From Apostichopus japonicus (lineage: Eukaryota; Echinodermata; Holothuroidea; Aspidochirotida; Stichopodidae): a stretch of 64,000 nucleotides of DNA. How positions within the stretch are numbered: position 1 is the first letter of the stretch; each line of letters starts with the position of its first letter. The stretch spans positions 6,451,501-6,515,500 of the forward strand of contig NC_092575.1 of NCBI RefSeq assembly GCF_037975245.1, in the 5' to 3' direction. The notes under the pieces were generated by a model. The model was not told the origin of the DNA, searched no databases, and was given only the letters and a program-made list of their open reading frames with translations. Below, piece by piece: positions 22,101-32,695 of this stretch. Made by a program: the position numbers and the translations under genes.

Positions 22101-23853
22101 CAACTTTCGCCCAATCTCTCCCGTACCTAGTACCCCCAAACTCCATCCCCTTTCAACCCTCCACCCTCTACTCCTTCTCCCCCACCCCCTCCCTCACGTT
22201 GTAGTCTCCCATGGGCAACATTCAAACATAATAGGACAACTCACCGGTGACATCAATCCGAAGGTTCAGTAAACTGGCCGGTGGTCGATAAGGAACAAGT
22301 TCCTTTCCGGTCTTCTGTTTATCGCTATATACAACAAAATAAAACATACATGATTAATGCATGGTTTAAGTAAGGAAGTTCGATATTGCAGAACAGTATA
22401 TAAATTGCTATGAAGGATGCAAATGCCAATTGAAAGTACTCACGTGGTCAAGGTCATTCCAAGGTCAGTGGTTGATTGAGAAATATCAAGGAGGCAGATG
22501 AGGACATTCCTTACGGTAGTCTGGTCCTGTCCAAGAGGAAAACAAAATAGTTGAACTTATGAAATAGACAATCCACTTTAACACTTAACTTTTAACTGCA
22601 TGCTACTTTCAAATTTATCGACCTGGTGAAAGAGGCTTCAAGGGGTACAGCCTCGGGGCCCGGGGTCAATTAGGGGCACTGGAAAATAATGAAAGATGCC
22701 CGGGAAAATATGGGTTAAAGAATAGCAACTGTATTCTCATTTTGGAAGATATTTTAGGAAACATTAGGGGACCCGGTCTCGTTAGAACTGTCGCCCGGGT
22801 TATAAGACCTGGCAATCTGCACATTTTGGATACCTGATTGTCAACGGAACAACCTAAGGAGAAGAAGGGTGAAACAAACGTCCTCCTGTCACAGAACAGG
22901 GCTTTTGTTCTTTAGGAGTCAGTATTCTTTCAGAATTCACAATTAAAGAGAGGGCGCTAGCATGAAATAAGTAATTTCATTCCTGGCGGTGAGCAAAACT
23001 AATATTTTTATACATGTATTATTTCATTTAATTATAAGGGCTCATACTACAATGGAGTCAGTTTTCTCATAATAACAATATTTTCTTTCCTTTCCTTTCC
23101 TTTTTTTTTTTGGGGGGGGGGGAATAATTAACCTTCTTATAGATGAAATTCGTGTCTCTAAGTTACGTTAATAATAAATCTACTCGCCCATGTAATATAT
23201 ATATGACATTACATGACATTATATATTGTGACATTATCCATTACCAGGGTGTCAATCCGGCCTATATAATATATATGTGACATTATAAGGGTTGTCTACC
23301 CGGCCTATATAATATATATGTGTGACATTACCACGGTCTTATGAAGATCTTTAGATGTTGTTCTTGTCTGCTTCTTGTTGATCTTCTTCAGATGACGACG
23401 GATTTGTCTTCTTTGCCGATCACGAATCCTCTCTACAAGTTTTGAATAACAAAGTTGTGGAAGCGTTTATGTGAACAAGTTTTGTTTTATAGAACGTAAC
23501 TTTATTTACGGTGGAATTAAGGGACTGGGGGTTGGAATAGATGAAAGCCAGGTTGTCACCAAATAGTTGTACAACATTTATTAAGAGAAATCACAAAAAT
23601 AGTAGCCTTGCTCTCCAAATCATCTACAAGGGATATGAAATATTGTTGTTACTCGATTGATGCAGGGTACCATTTTAAGCGAAGGAGATTCTGAACAACT
23701 TGGAATACATACGGTTATATACAACATCTTATAAGGTTTGTTGTAATCCATTCATGTAAAGAAGACATAAAGCGGGAGGCCCGGGTTCGAATCCCGGTGG
23801 AGGCTGGGAGATTTTTTCACTGTTCTAAATTGTCTGTATATTTATATATTTTA

Positions 23854-23891
<38 letters not shown>

Positions 23892-23928
23892 ATAAATATT
23901 TATATATATGTATAAATATATATGTATA

Positions 23929-23964
<36 letters not shown>

Positions 23965-24033
23965 CATTTATTTATACATATATTTATACATATATACATA
24001 TACATATTTATACATATAAACATATATTTGTAT

Positions 24034-24066
<33 letters not shown>

Positions 24067-24091
24067 ATATATAGGCCTATGTATATATGTG

Positions 24092-24138
<47 letters not shown>

Positions 24139-25112
24139 ATATATGTACGGTATGTATACAAGCATATGTTTGTATGTTTATATGAACAAAAACATAAAGT
24201 AACATAAATAAGATAAATAACCCACTGACTTGATCATTTTAACTAACCTCGTCGGTTCTGAAGCCTCAGTTCTCTCAACAACCCAGCCATAGTCTTCCTG
24301 GGGCCGTTGTCTTGAAAAGAAAAACAATTTCAAAAATGACGTCACACGAATTATGCCTGCAGAGCGAGTGACACAATGCTACTTGTTGTATGGCAATAGT
24401 GTACATAATCCAGGAGGTATTTAATCCTTGAAAAACACGTACGTAATCCAAACGCTAGGTTAATCCAGGGAGCTGTTAGAGTAGCAGCTCCCTGGTTAAT
24501 CCATTACCAACTAGGCGACTTTATTTGAATGTTGGGATCAGCTGCGCAACAATTTACTTATGGGTCCGGGGCCAAGGATTAGACGGGCCACTAAAGCAGG
24601 GTTGGAGTCCGGGCTTCGCCCCTCAGTTCGGGAATCAAATAGGCTATGCTAGCCTTATTCAGTTCTACCAAGTAATGTTCGAATTGGACATCGTTTCCGA
24701 GAACGGGCATATAGCCCTTCCGCAAATTTATCAGGCGATAAAATAATATTAACACAGCCAGGTTTTTGTAATATATTGCTTACACTATAACCATGATACA
24801 AAAGGCATCACTGGTTCCAACCCTACCGCACCAAGACCCCGCCCCCCCCCCCCCCGCACCCTCCCACCGTGGATCTTGACTATTTGTTATAACATTCACA
24901 GGGGAATACTTCCTGGTTATATCGGAGACATCAAACATCGATCATGCTTCATTTACATATTCTGTCAACATAGCGATAAAAATTTATGAAAATAGGTGCA
25001 AGTACTCACCGACTCCACCTAGCCAGTCTCGGATGATGTTGATAAATCCTTCAACGAGAAAGTAAAGCAAGGGCAGGAAGGTCAGAATTAGATTAATAGC
25101 TAGTAGTAGCAT
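16117..25112 (-). CDS. LsmAD-domain protein with N-terminal anchor and repeated exon module, 714 aa
   Basis: Exons in order: 25112-25010, 24310-24248, 23432-23332; module 1: 22526-22444, 22324-22245, 21864-21703, 21509-21382, 20663-20590, 20411-20332, 20049-19931; module 2: 19766-19684, 19560-19481, 19114-18953, 18726-18565, 18370-18243, 17804-17731, 17553-17477, 17192-17074; then 16677-16586 and 16291-16117. All introns are GT-AG, all phases agree, and the total is 2145 nt, an exact open frame. Residues 1-27 are hydrophobic (signal anchor or signal peptide), and 40-88 are Arg/Lys-rich. The modules (about residues 90-331 and 332-626) contain related exons starting ACDxARxxQ. Residues 627-686 match the ataxin-2 LsmAD domain ([26 protein letters not shown]). 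The tail is KKRKKK-rich. I see no Lsm domain. Ataxin-2 proteins act in RNA metabolism; here a membrane anchor plus LsmAD is odd and the function is unknown. Confidence 0.8.
16985..19840 (-). repeat. Gene-internal tandem duplication, module 2
   Basis: This block and 19841-22600 are tandem copies. Both exons and introns match, for example introns 17200-17476 versus 20055-20331. The junction lies near 19840, inside the intron between the last exon of module 1 and the first of module 2. This copy has one extra 162-nt exon with flanking intron (18565-18953), itself a duplicate. Confidence 0.9.
19841..22600 (-). repeat. Gene-internal tandem duplication, module 1
   Basis: Partner of 16985-19840. 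It has seven exons with phases 0-2-1-1-0-2-1-0, so the whole block can be added or lost without breaking the frame. Pyrimidine-rich intron tracts (about 22090-22200) also match those of the other copy (about 19365-19440). Confidence 0.9.
22620..23331. other. Intron of the LsmAD gene, GGGCCC-rich repeat-like segment and TA-rich triplication
   Basis: 22640-22840 is rich in CCCGGG and resembles the repeat at 32080-32690. 23195-23330 contains three copies of a segment with GGCCTATATAATATATATG and GTGACATTA. No exon is visible here. Confidence 0.4.
23770..23812 (+). other. tRNA 3'-half-like fragment
   Basis: CCGGGTTCGAATCCCGG is a perfect T-arm (5-bp stem, TTCGAAT loop) and a B-box match, followed shortly by TTTTTT, which would end Pol III transcription. 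No convincing D-arm or anticodon arm lies upstream, so this is a fragment or part of a tRNA-derived SINE and not an intact tRNA gene. It lies in an intron of the LsmAD gene. Confidence 0.45.
23855..24140. repeat. TA-rich microsatellite
   Basis: Mixed (TA)n, (TATG)n and (CA)n tracts in an intron of the LsmAD gene. They produce Tyr/Ile-repeat open frames on both strands that are not genes. Confidence 0.9.
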
Positions 25113-26425
25113 GGTGAAAGCTCTTCGAGATAAAACACAACTAGATCGCTGTATGTATCAATATGAAGTGATTGTGCAGTACGTGGTAAGTTAACTGTAA
25201 ACAAAACTATGTTGGTTGTATTTGTTACGCAATAGAATCTAAGTATACGCGTATACGCGTTGTAATAACGCAATTCGTTTTATTTATAGAACGCAGAGCG
25301 CATCTGCACGTTCTTGACTGTGTGACTATACTATATATACAGATAGGCTTACGTGATTCACAACATTAGTGGAAGGTTGTATAGATGGATGCGCGCAGAC
25401 GCGTCGCTTGCAGTGGTTTTGATGACGCTCGTTCGCTGTTGCTTAGCATCTTTAAGTCCTTTTCGTAAACAAGACTGACTGTTCTAATCGCTTTAGTGTT
25501 AAAGGTTACGTAACTAATCATCGACTTGCAAACAGAGCAACGGTATGTGCGCATGCGTCACGAAGTCAACATAAGTTTCTTTTAGCATTATCGTCGCAAA
25601 CCAGGGGTTATGTGCCCGTTGTTTTGCCTTGAACAGTGAAACACTAAGGGATATGACAACATCGATTATATAATATGTGGACTGGCCTATATATATTTCA
25701 TGGAAATATTAGGGAGGGGAATGTAAGCCACCATATGTAATTGTCAGCTCCTTCATAGATTAATATATAGCACTATACTGTAATAAGGATTTGATCTAAG
25801 ATTATGGAGAGAATGGGTGAGTCTGGGATTGGATGGAGACACTCAAAGTTACAGGTTTGCCAAATTTTCATGGACCTCTTCTGTAATGCCCAGCCCACCT
25901 AATTCAGTTTCATTACTATTTATTTTAGTGAGTTAACAAGCATAAACAGACATGACCCTCTCAGATGTATAACGGGAGAGAATGCAGGCTGTAACCATGG
26001 GAAATGTTCCATCTCGCCCACCCTGCCCCCTCCCCCACCCTCAAAAATCTCAAACTTTCTTTCGAAGTATTTAACATATAACAGAACACCTTTACACCAT
26101 ATATAAGGCAAATGGCAAATTCATTATTACCTATACTTTCTCTCAGTTGCATGTCCACACCAAAGGAGGGGGAGGGGCATGGCAACTGGGGGCCGCAGTA
26201 CATTTATATTTATTTGACGTAGCTGCACATGGCGTATAGTTAATTCAGATCCCGTTGGCGGGTAAAGGTGAGAACGTGCTGCTGTGTAATTTGTTTTTTT
26301 AAACTTTCATGGATTCCACTTTAAATTCAAACTTTGACTGCACAAAATGTGGTCAAAGTGATAGAAATGGTTTCATCTTTTTGCTTTAAATCCTTCTTAG
26401 TCTTCTTTGATTTATTTTTTTCAAA
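25113..26425. other. Intergenic upstream of the LsmAD gene
   Basis: No gene seen. 25240-25262 contains a palindromic TATACGCGTATACGCG run. The promoter of the minus-strand LsmAD gene should lie in the first few hundred bases, but I recognise no TATA or other element with confidence. Confidence 0.35.
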
Positions 26426-26642
26426 GCAGGGAAGACCCCTTCCACAGACGGTAGACCAGGACGGACATCAGCCAACATTCAACATGTCTGAACCATTTTA
26501 CCGCTCCCCAAATCCCCCACCCCCTATTACCTCTGTCTACGGGGACTGGGAGAACGGGAGCGAAGAAATAACACCCCGAAAGAATAGGGTTCCTGTTGTA
26601 ATTATTAAGAAGTCCACGCGAGTTTTTAACTACAAACACTAA
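26426..26642 (+). CDS. Possible terminal coding exon, unknown protein
   Basis: An open frame follows a possible acceptor (TTTTTTTCAAAGCAG, ending at about 26428) and ends with TAA at 26640-26642. AATAAA lies about 190 bases later (26830-26835). The predicted peptide is hydrophilic with a Pro-rich stretch (SPNPPPPITSVYGDW) and a basic end, which looks more like coding sequence than the local AT-rich background. I recognise no family and see no upstream exons, so this could be chance. Low confidence. Confidence 0.3.
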
Positions 26643-27180
26643 GCTCAAAGCAAGAACATTAATGTGTACATTTGTGAGTGTAAGAAATTACCGCAAAATC
26701 TTTTGGAGTGTCCTTTCCCTCCCCTCCCCACCCCTCCCCAACCCTAATTCACTGTCAATGATTATTTCAAATGATATATTAAAGAGGGCAAGCCACAACC
26801 ATCTTTGAGAAAGACCCATCTTATGAGAAAATAAATTCCATTTTCATATCAAGTAGTAATATGTGTTGTTTATTCCTTTCATCATTTGTTGTTCTGACTC
26901 TGAACTTTAACGACGGATGAAAGTTTTAACCCGTTTATAAAACTAGGAGGATAGGCCAATGTGCTTAATTCTAATATTCCTCTTTGTTATATAGATGCAT
27001 GCTGTTGTTGTCGAAAGGAGTCGTTCGAACTACGGAAGTATACCAGACAAGTTATCATAAACAACTTATAAGGTTGTATGTAGCGATAACTTTTGTTGAA
27101 ACGATTTGACCTCTTCGGATACGCTACAGTTATTTGCTATCACTTTATAACCTTTCTTTACATTGTATTATTTCCCCGAA

Positions 27181-27372
27181 GGGAGTGGGCCGAATCCCGG
27201 AGGTAGTGCAAGACCGGGCCAACCCGTGGCTAGGACGGAGCAAGCTCCTATTCCATAGCCCAAGTGCAAAAATCAGTTTAATATACAAGCGACTCGATGA
27301 GTCGCGTTTCAGATATTAAGCTGAAAAGAACAGATACTACACATGATCTTAGCCAAAAGGCCGAGAAGCGAT
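27181..27372 (-). ncRNA. U2: U2 spliceosomal snRNA
   Basis: On the minus strand the RNA starts ATCGCTTCTCGGCCTTTTGG. It holds the branch-point recognition sequence GTAGTA, the stem-loop II region, the Sm-like site GATTTTTGC, the conserved GGAATAGGAGCTTGCTCCG, and a terminal hairpin CCCGG...CCGGG. U2 pairs with the intron branch site and helps form the catalytic core of the spliceosome. Length, about 192 nt, is close to the usual 188. The 5' region differs from human at one base (CATGTG for CAAGTG). All key elements are intact, so it is probably a working gene; its proximal promoter would be just above 27372. The exact 3' end is estimated. Confidence 0.93.
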
Positions 27373-27620
27373 ACTGCACAATGGGTAGTGCTTAATAACT
27401 TATTCTACCGAAAAGGAGTTACAACCGCAGTGAAGATGTCACACATTAAATATATGCGTTGTTTTATACCGAAATTGCCCTCCAATCGTTAGAAAAACAT
27501 ACATTAGGACATAGGTTGCCATATGTACTATAATTTCAAAACAATTCTTCCAAATTATGAAGAAATTATGGTAAATATCTAGATGTTATGAATAAACGAG
27601 AGCAATGCCTTTTATCATTT

Positions 27621-28199
27621 GCACTGGTCGAGTGTATTAGTACCATGTGTTTGTATGGAAACGTTGTTAATACTATAAGCGTCAGAGTGGCATAAAGCAA
27701 ATGTATATTAATTGAACGTAATTAATGCAACTTAAATTAATAATATTACGAGTCAATGCTAAATATTAAACCTACAACGTCACAAATGAATCAAACTTAT
27801 GCTAGGTTCTTCGTTAAAACTGTATTCACACACACGCTGATAAATATAGCGTCCCATAGTGGGCGGAGCTTAATGACGTCATAACATAATCAACATCTGA
27901 TTGGTGCGCTGGTCGAGTGTATTAGTATCATGTGTTTGTATGGAAAGGTTGTTAATACCATAAGCGTCATAGTAAAGTAAAGTGACATAAAACAAATGTA
28001 TATTAATTGAACGTAATTAATGTAACTTAAATAAATAATATAACGAGTCAATGCTAAATATTAAACCTACAACGTCACAAATGAATCAAACTTATGCTAG
28101 GTTCTTCGTTAAACTGTATTCACACACACGCTGATAAATAAAGCGTCCCATAGTGGGCGGAGCTTAATGACGTCATAACATATCAACATCTGATTGGTT
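27621..28199. repeat. 285-bp tandem duplication with promoter-like motifs
   Basis: Two tandem copies (27621-27905, 27906-28199) of the same segment. Each ends with GGGCGG (GC box), the CRE palindrome TGACGTCA (27874-27881 and 28168-28175) and TGATTGGT, an inverted CCAAT box. The close grouping resembles a promoter or enhancer. It lies 250-830 bases upstream of the U2 gene on the minus strand; it could also serve an unseen plus-strand transcript. Confidence 0.75.
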
Positions 28200-28566
28200 C
28201 GTGACCAGTGTGTTTGTACTGTACTGGAGTTGCCGTACACAGAGCTAGAGACTAACACAGTGGCGTTTATACATTGTAGAAATGGAAGCTGGCTGTTGAT
28301 ATGAAATGAAGTATTATTGAATACATACATTAATTTTGTACTTTACTTGTGTGTATAGAATAAACCGCATCCAACAGTTATGGTTGGACACAGCGGACAC
28401 TATTGTCTACTCCTAAGGTTTAGACACATGACGTATTATTGAAACACTTCTGTGGTTATGCTTTAGAACAGTTCATCAGGCAATGTTAAAGGTCTGCTTT
28501 ATAAGTCCTAACTTTAGCACGTTATCGTGGAAAAGTTTCTTGAGATTACGTAACGACCTATACCTT

Positions 28567-28749
28567 CTCGGCCTTTTGGCTAAGATCATGTGTAGTATCT
28601 GTTCCCTTCGGGAATGGTGATGCACACCTGACGATGATCACACAGTCACAGTCCCGATGCAAGGGGACTGGGGCTGAGAGCGGATCAGTCGTTTGGTAGT
28701 TTGGTTTTCGTGCCCAGGTTCTTTCCTGGGTGACTTTTTCTTAAAAAGT
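28567..28749 (+). mobile_element. Retroposon copy 1, headed by U2 snRNA 5' sequence
   Basis: The 11-bp duplication ACCTATACCTT flanks it (28556-28566 and 28750-28760). It starts with about 40 bases identical to the 5' end of the U2 gene at 27372, up to ATCTGTTC. It then changes to an unrelated body of about 140 bases with hairpins CAGTCCC...GGGACTG and CCCAGG-TTCTTT-CCTGGG, and ends ACTTTTTCTTAAAAAGT. The body recurs at 30797 and 53961 without the U2 head. Confidence 0.85.
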
Positions 28750-28999
28750 ACCTATACCTTGGTCTTAACATGACCTCTTTTTTTACCAATTAGTTTGCAA
28801 CGCCTTTTCTTGTGTGAGGGTCTTTGCGTGAACGTTGTGATTAAATACACTGTAGACATGAACATATTTCCACACAGTGTTTACACAAAGAGCCTAATGG
28901 TGTTAAGAAGCTATGCAGGCTAATTGTGGAGCCTGAAGTCGATTTACGACCGTGGCAAGTCGATTACGTAATCACAAAACTTTCCTAGCTTATAGCGTG

Positions 29000-30780
29000 C
29001 TATAATTGGAGCCAATAAAGCAGAAATGTGTAGGGCGTTGCTACCTTTTACATATACTACAACTTTTCAGCATTTTGGTTATAACCATCAACAGTAGGCC
29101 TATATTTGTATTAAAATATTTACTACAATAGAGGAACAATCACCAAGATAATGTAACCACTGTCTGTTCGATGTCTTTCCCCCTCCCTCTCATTAAAGGT
29201 GACGAGGGCGTGGGGGGGGGGGGCGTGGATGTAAAAAGCTTAGGTCACTAAAATGATAGTTAAGCAAATAACGTATAAAGGATGTAGGCCTACTACTAGG
29301 TTACCGAACTGCTGCAATCCCCTTTTAACGAGCGAACCATTTAGGCTGCTGCCGTGGAACTCATGCAAACACCAGAAAATGACACCCAGGCAAATTTGAA
29401 GATATACCAGTTCCAAGTTTGCCTGTTTCCCAGCGACGTTAGACTTATCCCTCCCTAAGCAGGAAATTGCGGGTGTATGGGCAGCTCTTTTTCTCGCTGA
29501 GAATGGATTGCCAATTGATTTCTCCGTCCTGACCGCACTAGAGCTAAGAAATGGCAATCCCTGCTCTCACAGATAAAGACCAGAACTTGAGCCGCAATCT
29601 CAAGAAAGAACCACCTTCCTCTCTTCTGTTCATGAAAGGCCAGCAATCAGAGCTGGGCCTATATACAAGCAGGTAGAACGTATGTCCAAGTAAAGCCCTG
29701 GAAACGGAAAAGCATAACGATTAAATATAGTGATGAATTTAATATCAGGATCACCAGAAGCAGGATTCTGGACAGGGGTGGGAATTGAGGTAAGAGGATT
29801 GGCATGAATCCATCAAGCTCTTCGAAAAATGGTATATTGTTAGGCCTCATCCTAAATATCAACCATTTCCGTGCAAAAAAAAGTGACCTGTAATGTTCAG
29901 TTGTATGAATAAAGACACAGAAAAATGAAGTAAATTATTCTACATCTATTTTCTCGAACTACTGCTACTCCTTCTAAGGTATGTCACCGACCCCCATATT
30001 CATACGATTACTCTTAGAACAAACGAAAAATAAACAAAGAATACCATTGTTCTAGTCCCTCCTACTTTATGAGTGATATACCACCGCAGCCTGTGCTTAC
30101 GTAACCAGTCAGTGTACCGTAACTTATTAGTTACTGCAGGCTAGATCACCACATGTCCTCTGCTCTAAACTTCTATCATTGGTGAGGCTGTTCTGAAATG
30201 GCAACTATTTTGAGCTTGTTAATTATTGTCATGGAAACAAAATTACGTAAAGTAATCAAATGCTTTTCAACCATTGATCAGAGCAGTGAGCTTAATTCCA
30301 ACTTCCCGTTCAGAATGTTCACATGATCAAGCTGAATATATATATATTATATATGATCTAAAAATGTTCAATATAGCCACCAGGCACCTATACCTATCAC
30401 AAAATGTAGAAATAATCTGCCTCTCCACTAATGTTATCGAGCCCACCTATGTCTTTCTACAATCCTGACCACCCTCCCCCCTCCCCAGCCCATCCCCACA
30501 CACACAGATACAACAGATATGCGTCCAACGTGAGTAGTTCAGTAACAGAAGGTCAATACAGGGTGCTACCGGGAATTGATTTATAAATTCATACTCATTG
30601 TACAATATATCGATACCGCAAACCGCGTTGTACTTTGTTATACTTGGAATGTATTATATAGACCTATGCTATTTATTATATACGGTACGCCTATATGCTA
30701 TATATTATAAAGGCCTATGGCGTATAAACGGTTACGGTACATGAGAGAAAATACTCACTCTAGAGAAACGCAAACAGAGT
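29000..30780. other. Intergenic, no gene seen
   Basis: A GGGGGGGGG tract at 29213-29223 and short open frames only. 29290-29580 has a more balanced base composition than its surroundings and may be a decayed transposon, but I cannot place it. Confidence 0.4.
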
Positions 30781-30796
30781 TAACAACTGAACTTCA

Positions 30797-30947
30797 TCCC
30801 TTCGAGGGGAATGGTGATGCACACCCGACGATGATCACACAGTCACAGTCCCGATGCAAGCGGACTGGGGTTGAGAGCGGATCAGTCGTTTGGTAGTTTG
30901 GTTTCGTGCCCAGGTTCTTTCCTGGGCGACTTTTCCGTACAAAAAAT
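30797..30947 (+). mobile_element. Retroposon copy 2
   Basis: Flanked by the 11-bp duplication ACTGAACTTCA (30786-30796 and 30948-30958). It begins TCCCTTCGAGGGG, almost exactly where copy 1 leaves U2 sequence, and then follows the same body, including both hairpins. The tail differs (TTTTCCGTACAAAAAAT). Confidence 0.85.
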
Positions 30948-30958
30948 ACTGAACTTCA

Positions 30959-32070
30959 ATGCCTTTCCATAAACAAACTTGAACTTGTAAACGTATTTTT
31001 CAGCCCCTTCAATTTAAAACGTTAAGCTTAAATCTTAGTGAAATACTTGGTATCCATCTCACTTACCCACAATCCCCTGCACGTAGATGCACAGTCCTCA
31101 GGCAGTATAAACATTGCGAACGGTAGAATCTTTCTTTCCAGCCTAGGTCTAGCTTCCTATCCAACAGGTCACATCAACAAACTTCTAACAATTCGACGTG
31201 GTAACCGGGCGGGAATAGACCGAACCAAAAACATAAATCGGATAGACAAATCGGAGTTAGCGAACTCGGAGTTTGCAAGCTCAGAGTATACCCAAAAACA
31301 GTGCAACATCTATATATATGTATACATGTATGTGCGCAATGAGCTCCGAAGTTGAGAAGGACACACGCAGAAACATGCACTCAGTACAAACTACAAATAG
31401 ATAATATACCGCTGTGTGTGGCGCTTCCGGACTGTAACGTTGCATAATAGTGACAGACGATACTCAGGGACCACTTAACATAGCCACCAGGGTACAGCAA
31501 TCTTCACAATTCATTTCTAACGGAAGGTTTTGTCATTATACATAAAACAAGCTATTATTGTTAATATGAACAAACTTCCTATTTTTGCTCTTACATTGAA
31601 GTATTTTAGACTCCATTATAGCCGTATGTACATCAGATATAAACGTCGGGATGCTTTCATTGTAAACTAGAAAAAAAATCGTGAAACTGCGTTTCTTGGC
31701 TCGCATAAACAATTTTCTAAGGCTGCAGCATTGTGTTTTCATTAATTTTACGATCTAAATTTACAATATTTAACAATCTTTCCAAAAATACTAGTTTAGG
31801 GTAAACTGATGTTGTAAATACATCCAGGGTTAAGTTATTGTCCTAACATATAGGTTCCGCCCTTACTGAAAACAAGCTATTATTTTTATTAAGATCACAT
31901 ATGACTTTTTCTCTCAGTCTCATGTTTTTAGACTCAACCGTAGCCGTTGAGAAGTCAAAACCAATGTCTGGAAGCGATATTTGTAGCTCGTAACAGTTTG
32001 GTAAACTGAATATTTTGCTTCAAATTAACGGCAAGGCTATATATTTGTGGCTATAATAATTTTCGATGTA
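30959..32070. other. Intergenic, no gene seen
   Basis: AT-rich sequence with only short chance frames; I see nothing that I can annotate. Confidence 0.4.
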
Positions 32071-32079
32071 AGGCCATTA

Positions 32080-32695
32080 TGGGCCGGTGGCCCGGTGGGC
32101 CGGTGGGCTGGGGAGCCTGGTTGAAATTACAGCCCATTTTCACAGTAGTTAATAGAATACAGACGGGCTGTGTAGAAATATATCTTTGATTGTGGGAATC
32201 AGCTCATGAAATCACCATGTTATTTAGTCTGCATGTTAGCTCGTAACAAAAGAACGGGCTATTAGCAACCCGTCCGTGCTAATGGATTTTATTTAGGGTT
32301 TTTTTTAAATTTTTTTTCAAGCATGCATGTCACAAAATGCTGAAAACTTAATAAAATCCAGTCTAAAACATATATTTTTGTATATATTTGTTTACGTTTT
32401 TGTCTTTCCTCAGTTTAATCAAGTGTTGCATGCTTCTGGAAAATTATATTTGGGTCATTTTCAAAGGATTATTGTAACCTACCGAATTGAGCAATATAGC
32501 ACAATTGCATCTTAACTTCAAAAACTTTCAATGGGGAGGGGGAAACCCCCTCCCCTTAGACCTCTCTTAGACCCCCTTAGACACCCAGGACGGCGATCAA
32601 TATGTAAGGAGCATATCAATGAATAATGGCCCGGTCTAGGTGGAAAATGCCCGGGCCGGTTTTAAGACCCAGTCCGCCCCTGCCATAGTGCCTTA
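32080..32695. repeat. GGGCCGG-rich dispersed repeat
   Basis: It opens with GGGCCGGTGGCCCGGTGGGCC and ends with CCGGGCCGGTTTTAAGACC and CCGCCCCTGCC. The internal CCCTCCCCTTAGACC block is also found in MITE copies at 35570, 43380 and 52370. Probably a decayed DNA transposon; ends and target duplication are not clear. Confidence 0.4.

Noticed and set aside
23817-24207. Tyr/Ile-rich frames on both strands (also at 38255-38498, 48394-48859 and 51320-51577)
   Set aside because: Translations of TA microsatellites.
28556-28612. A second U2 snRNA gene
   Set aside because: Only the first 40 or so bases match U2. The Sm site and stems III-IV are missing, and target duplications show that it is a retroposed sequence.
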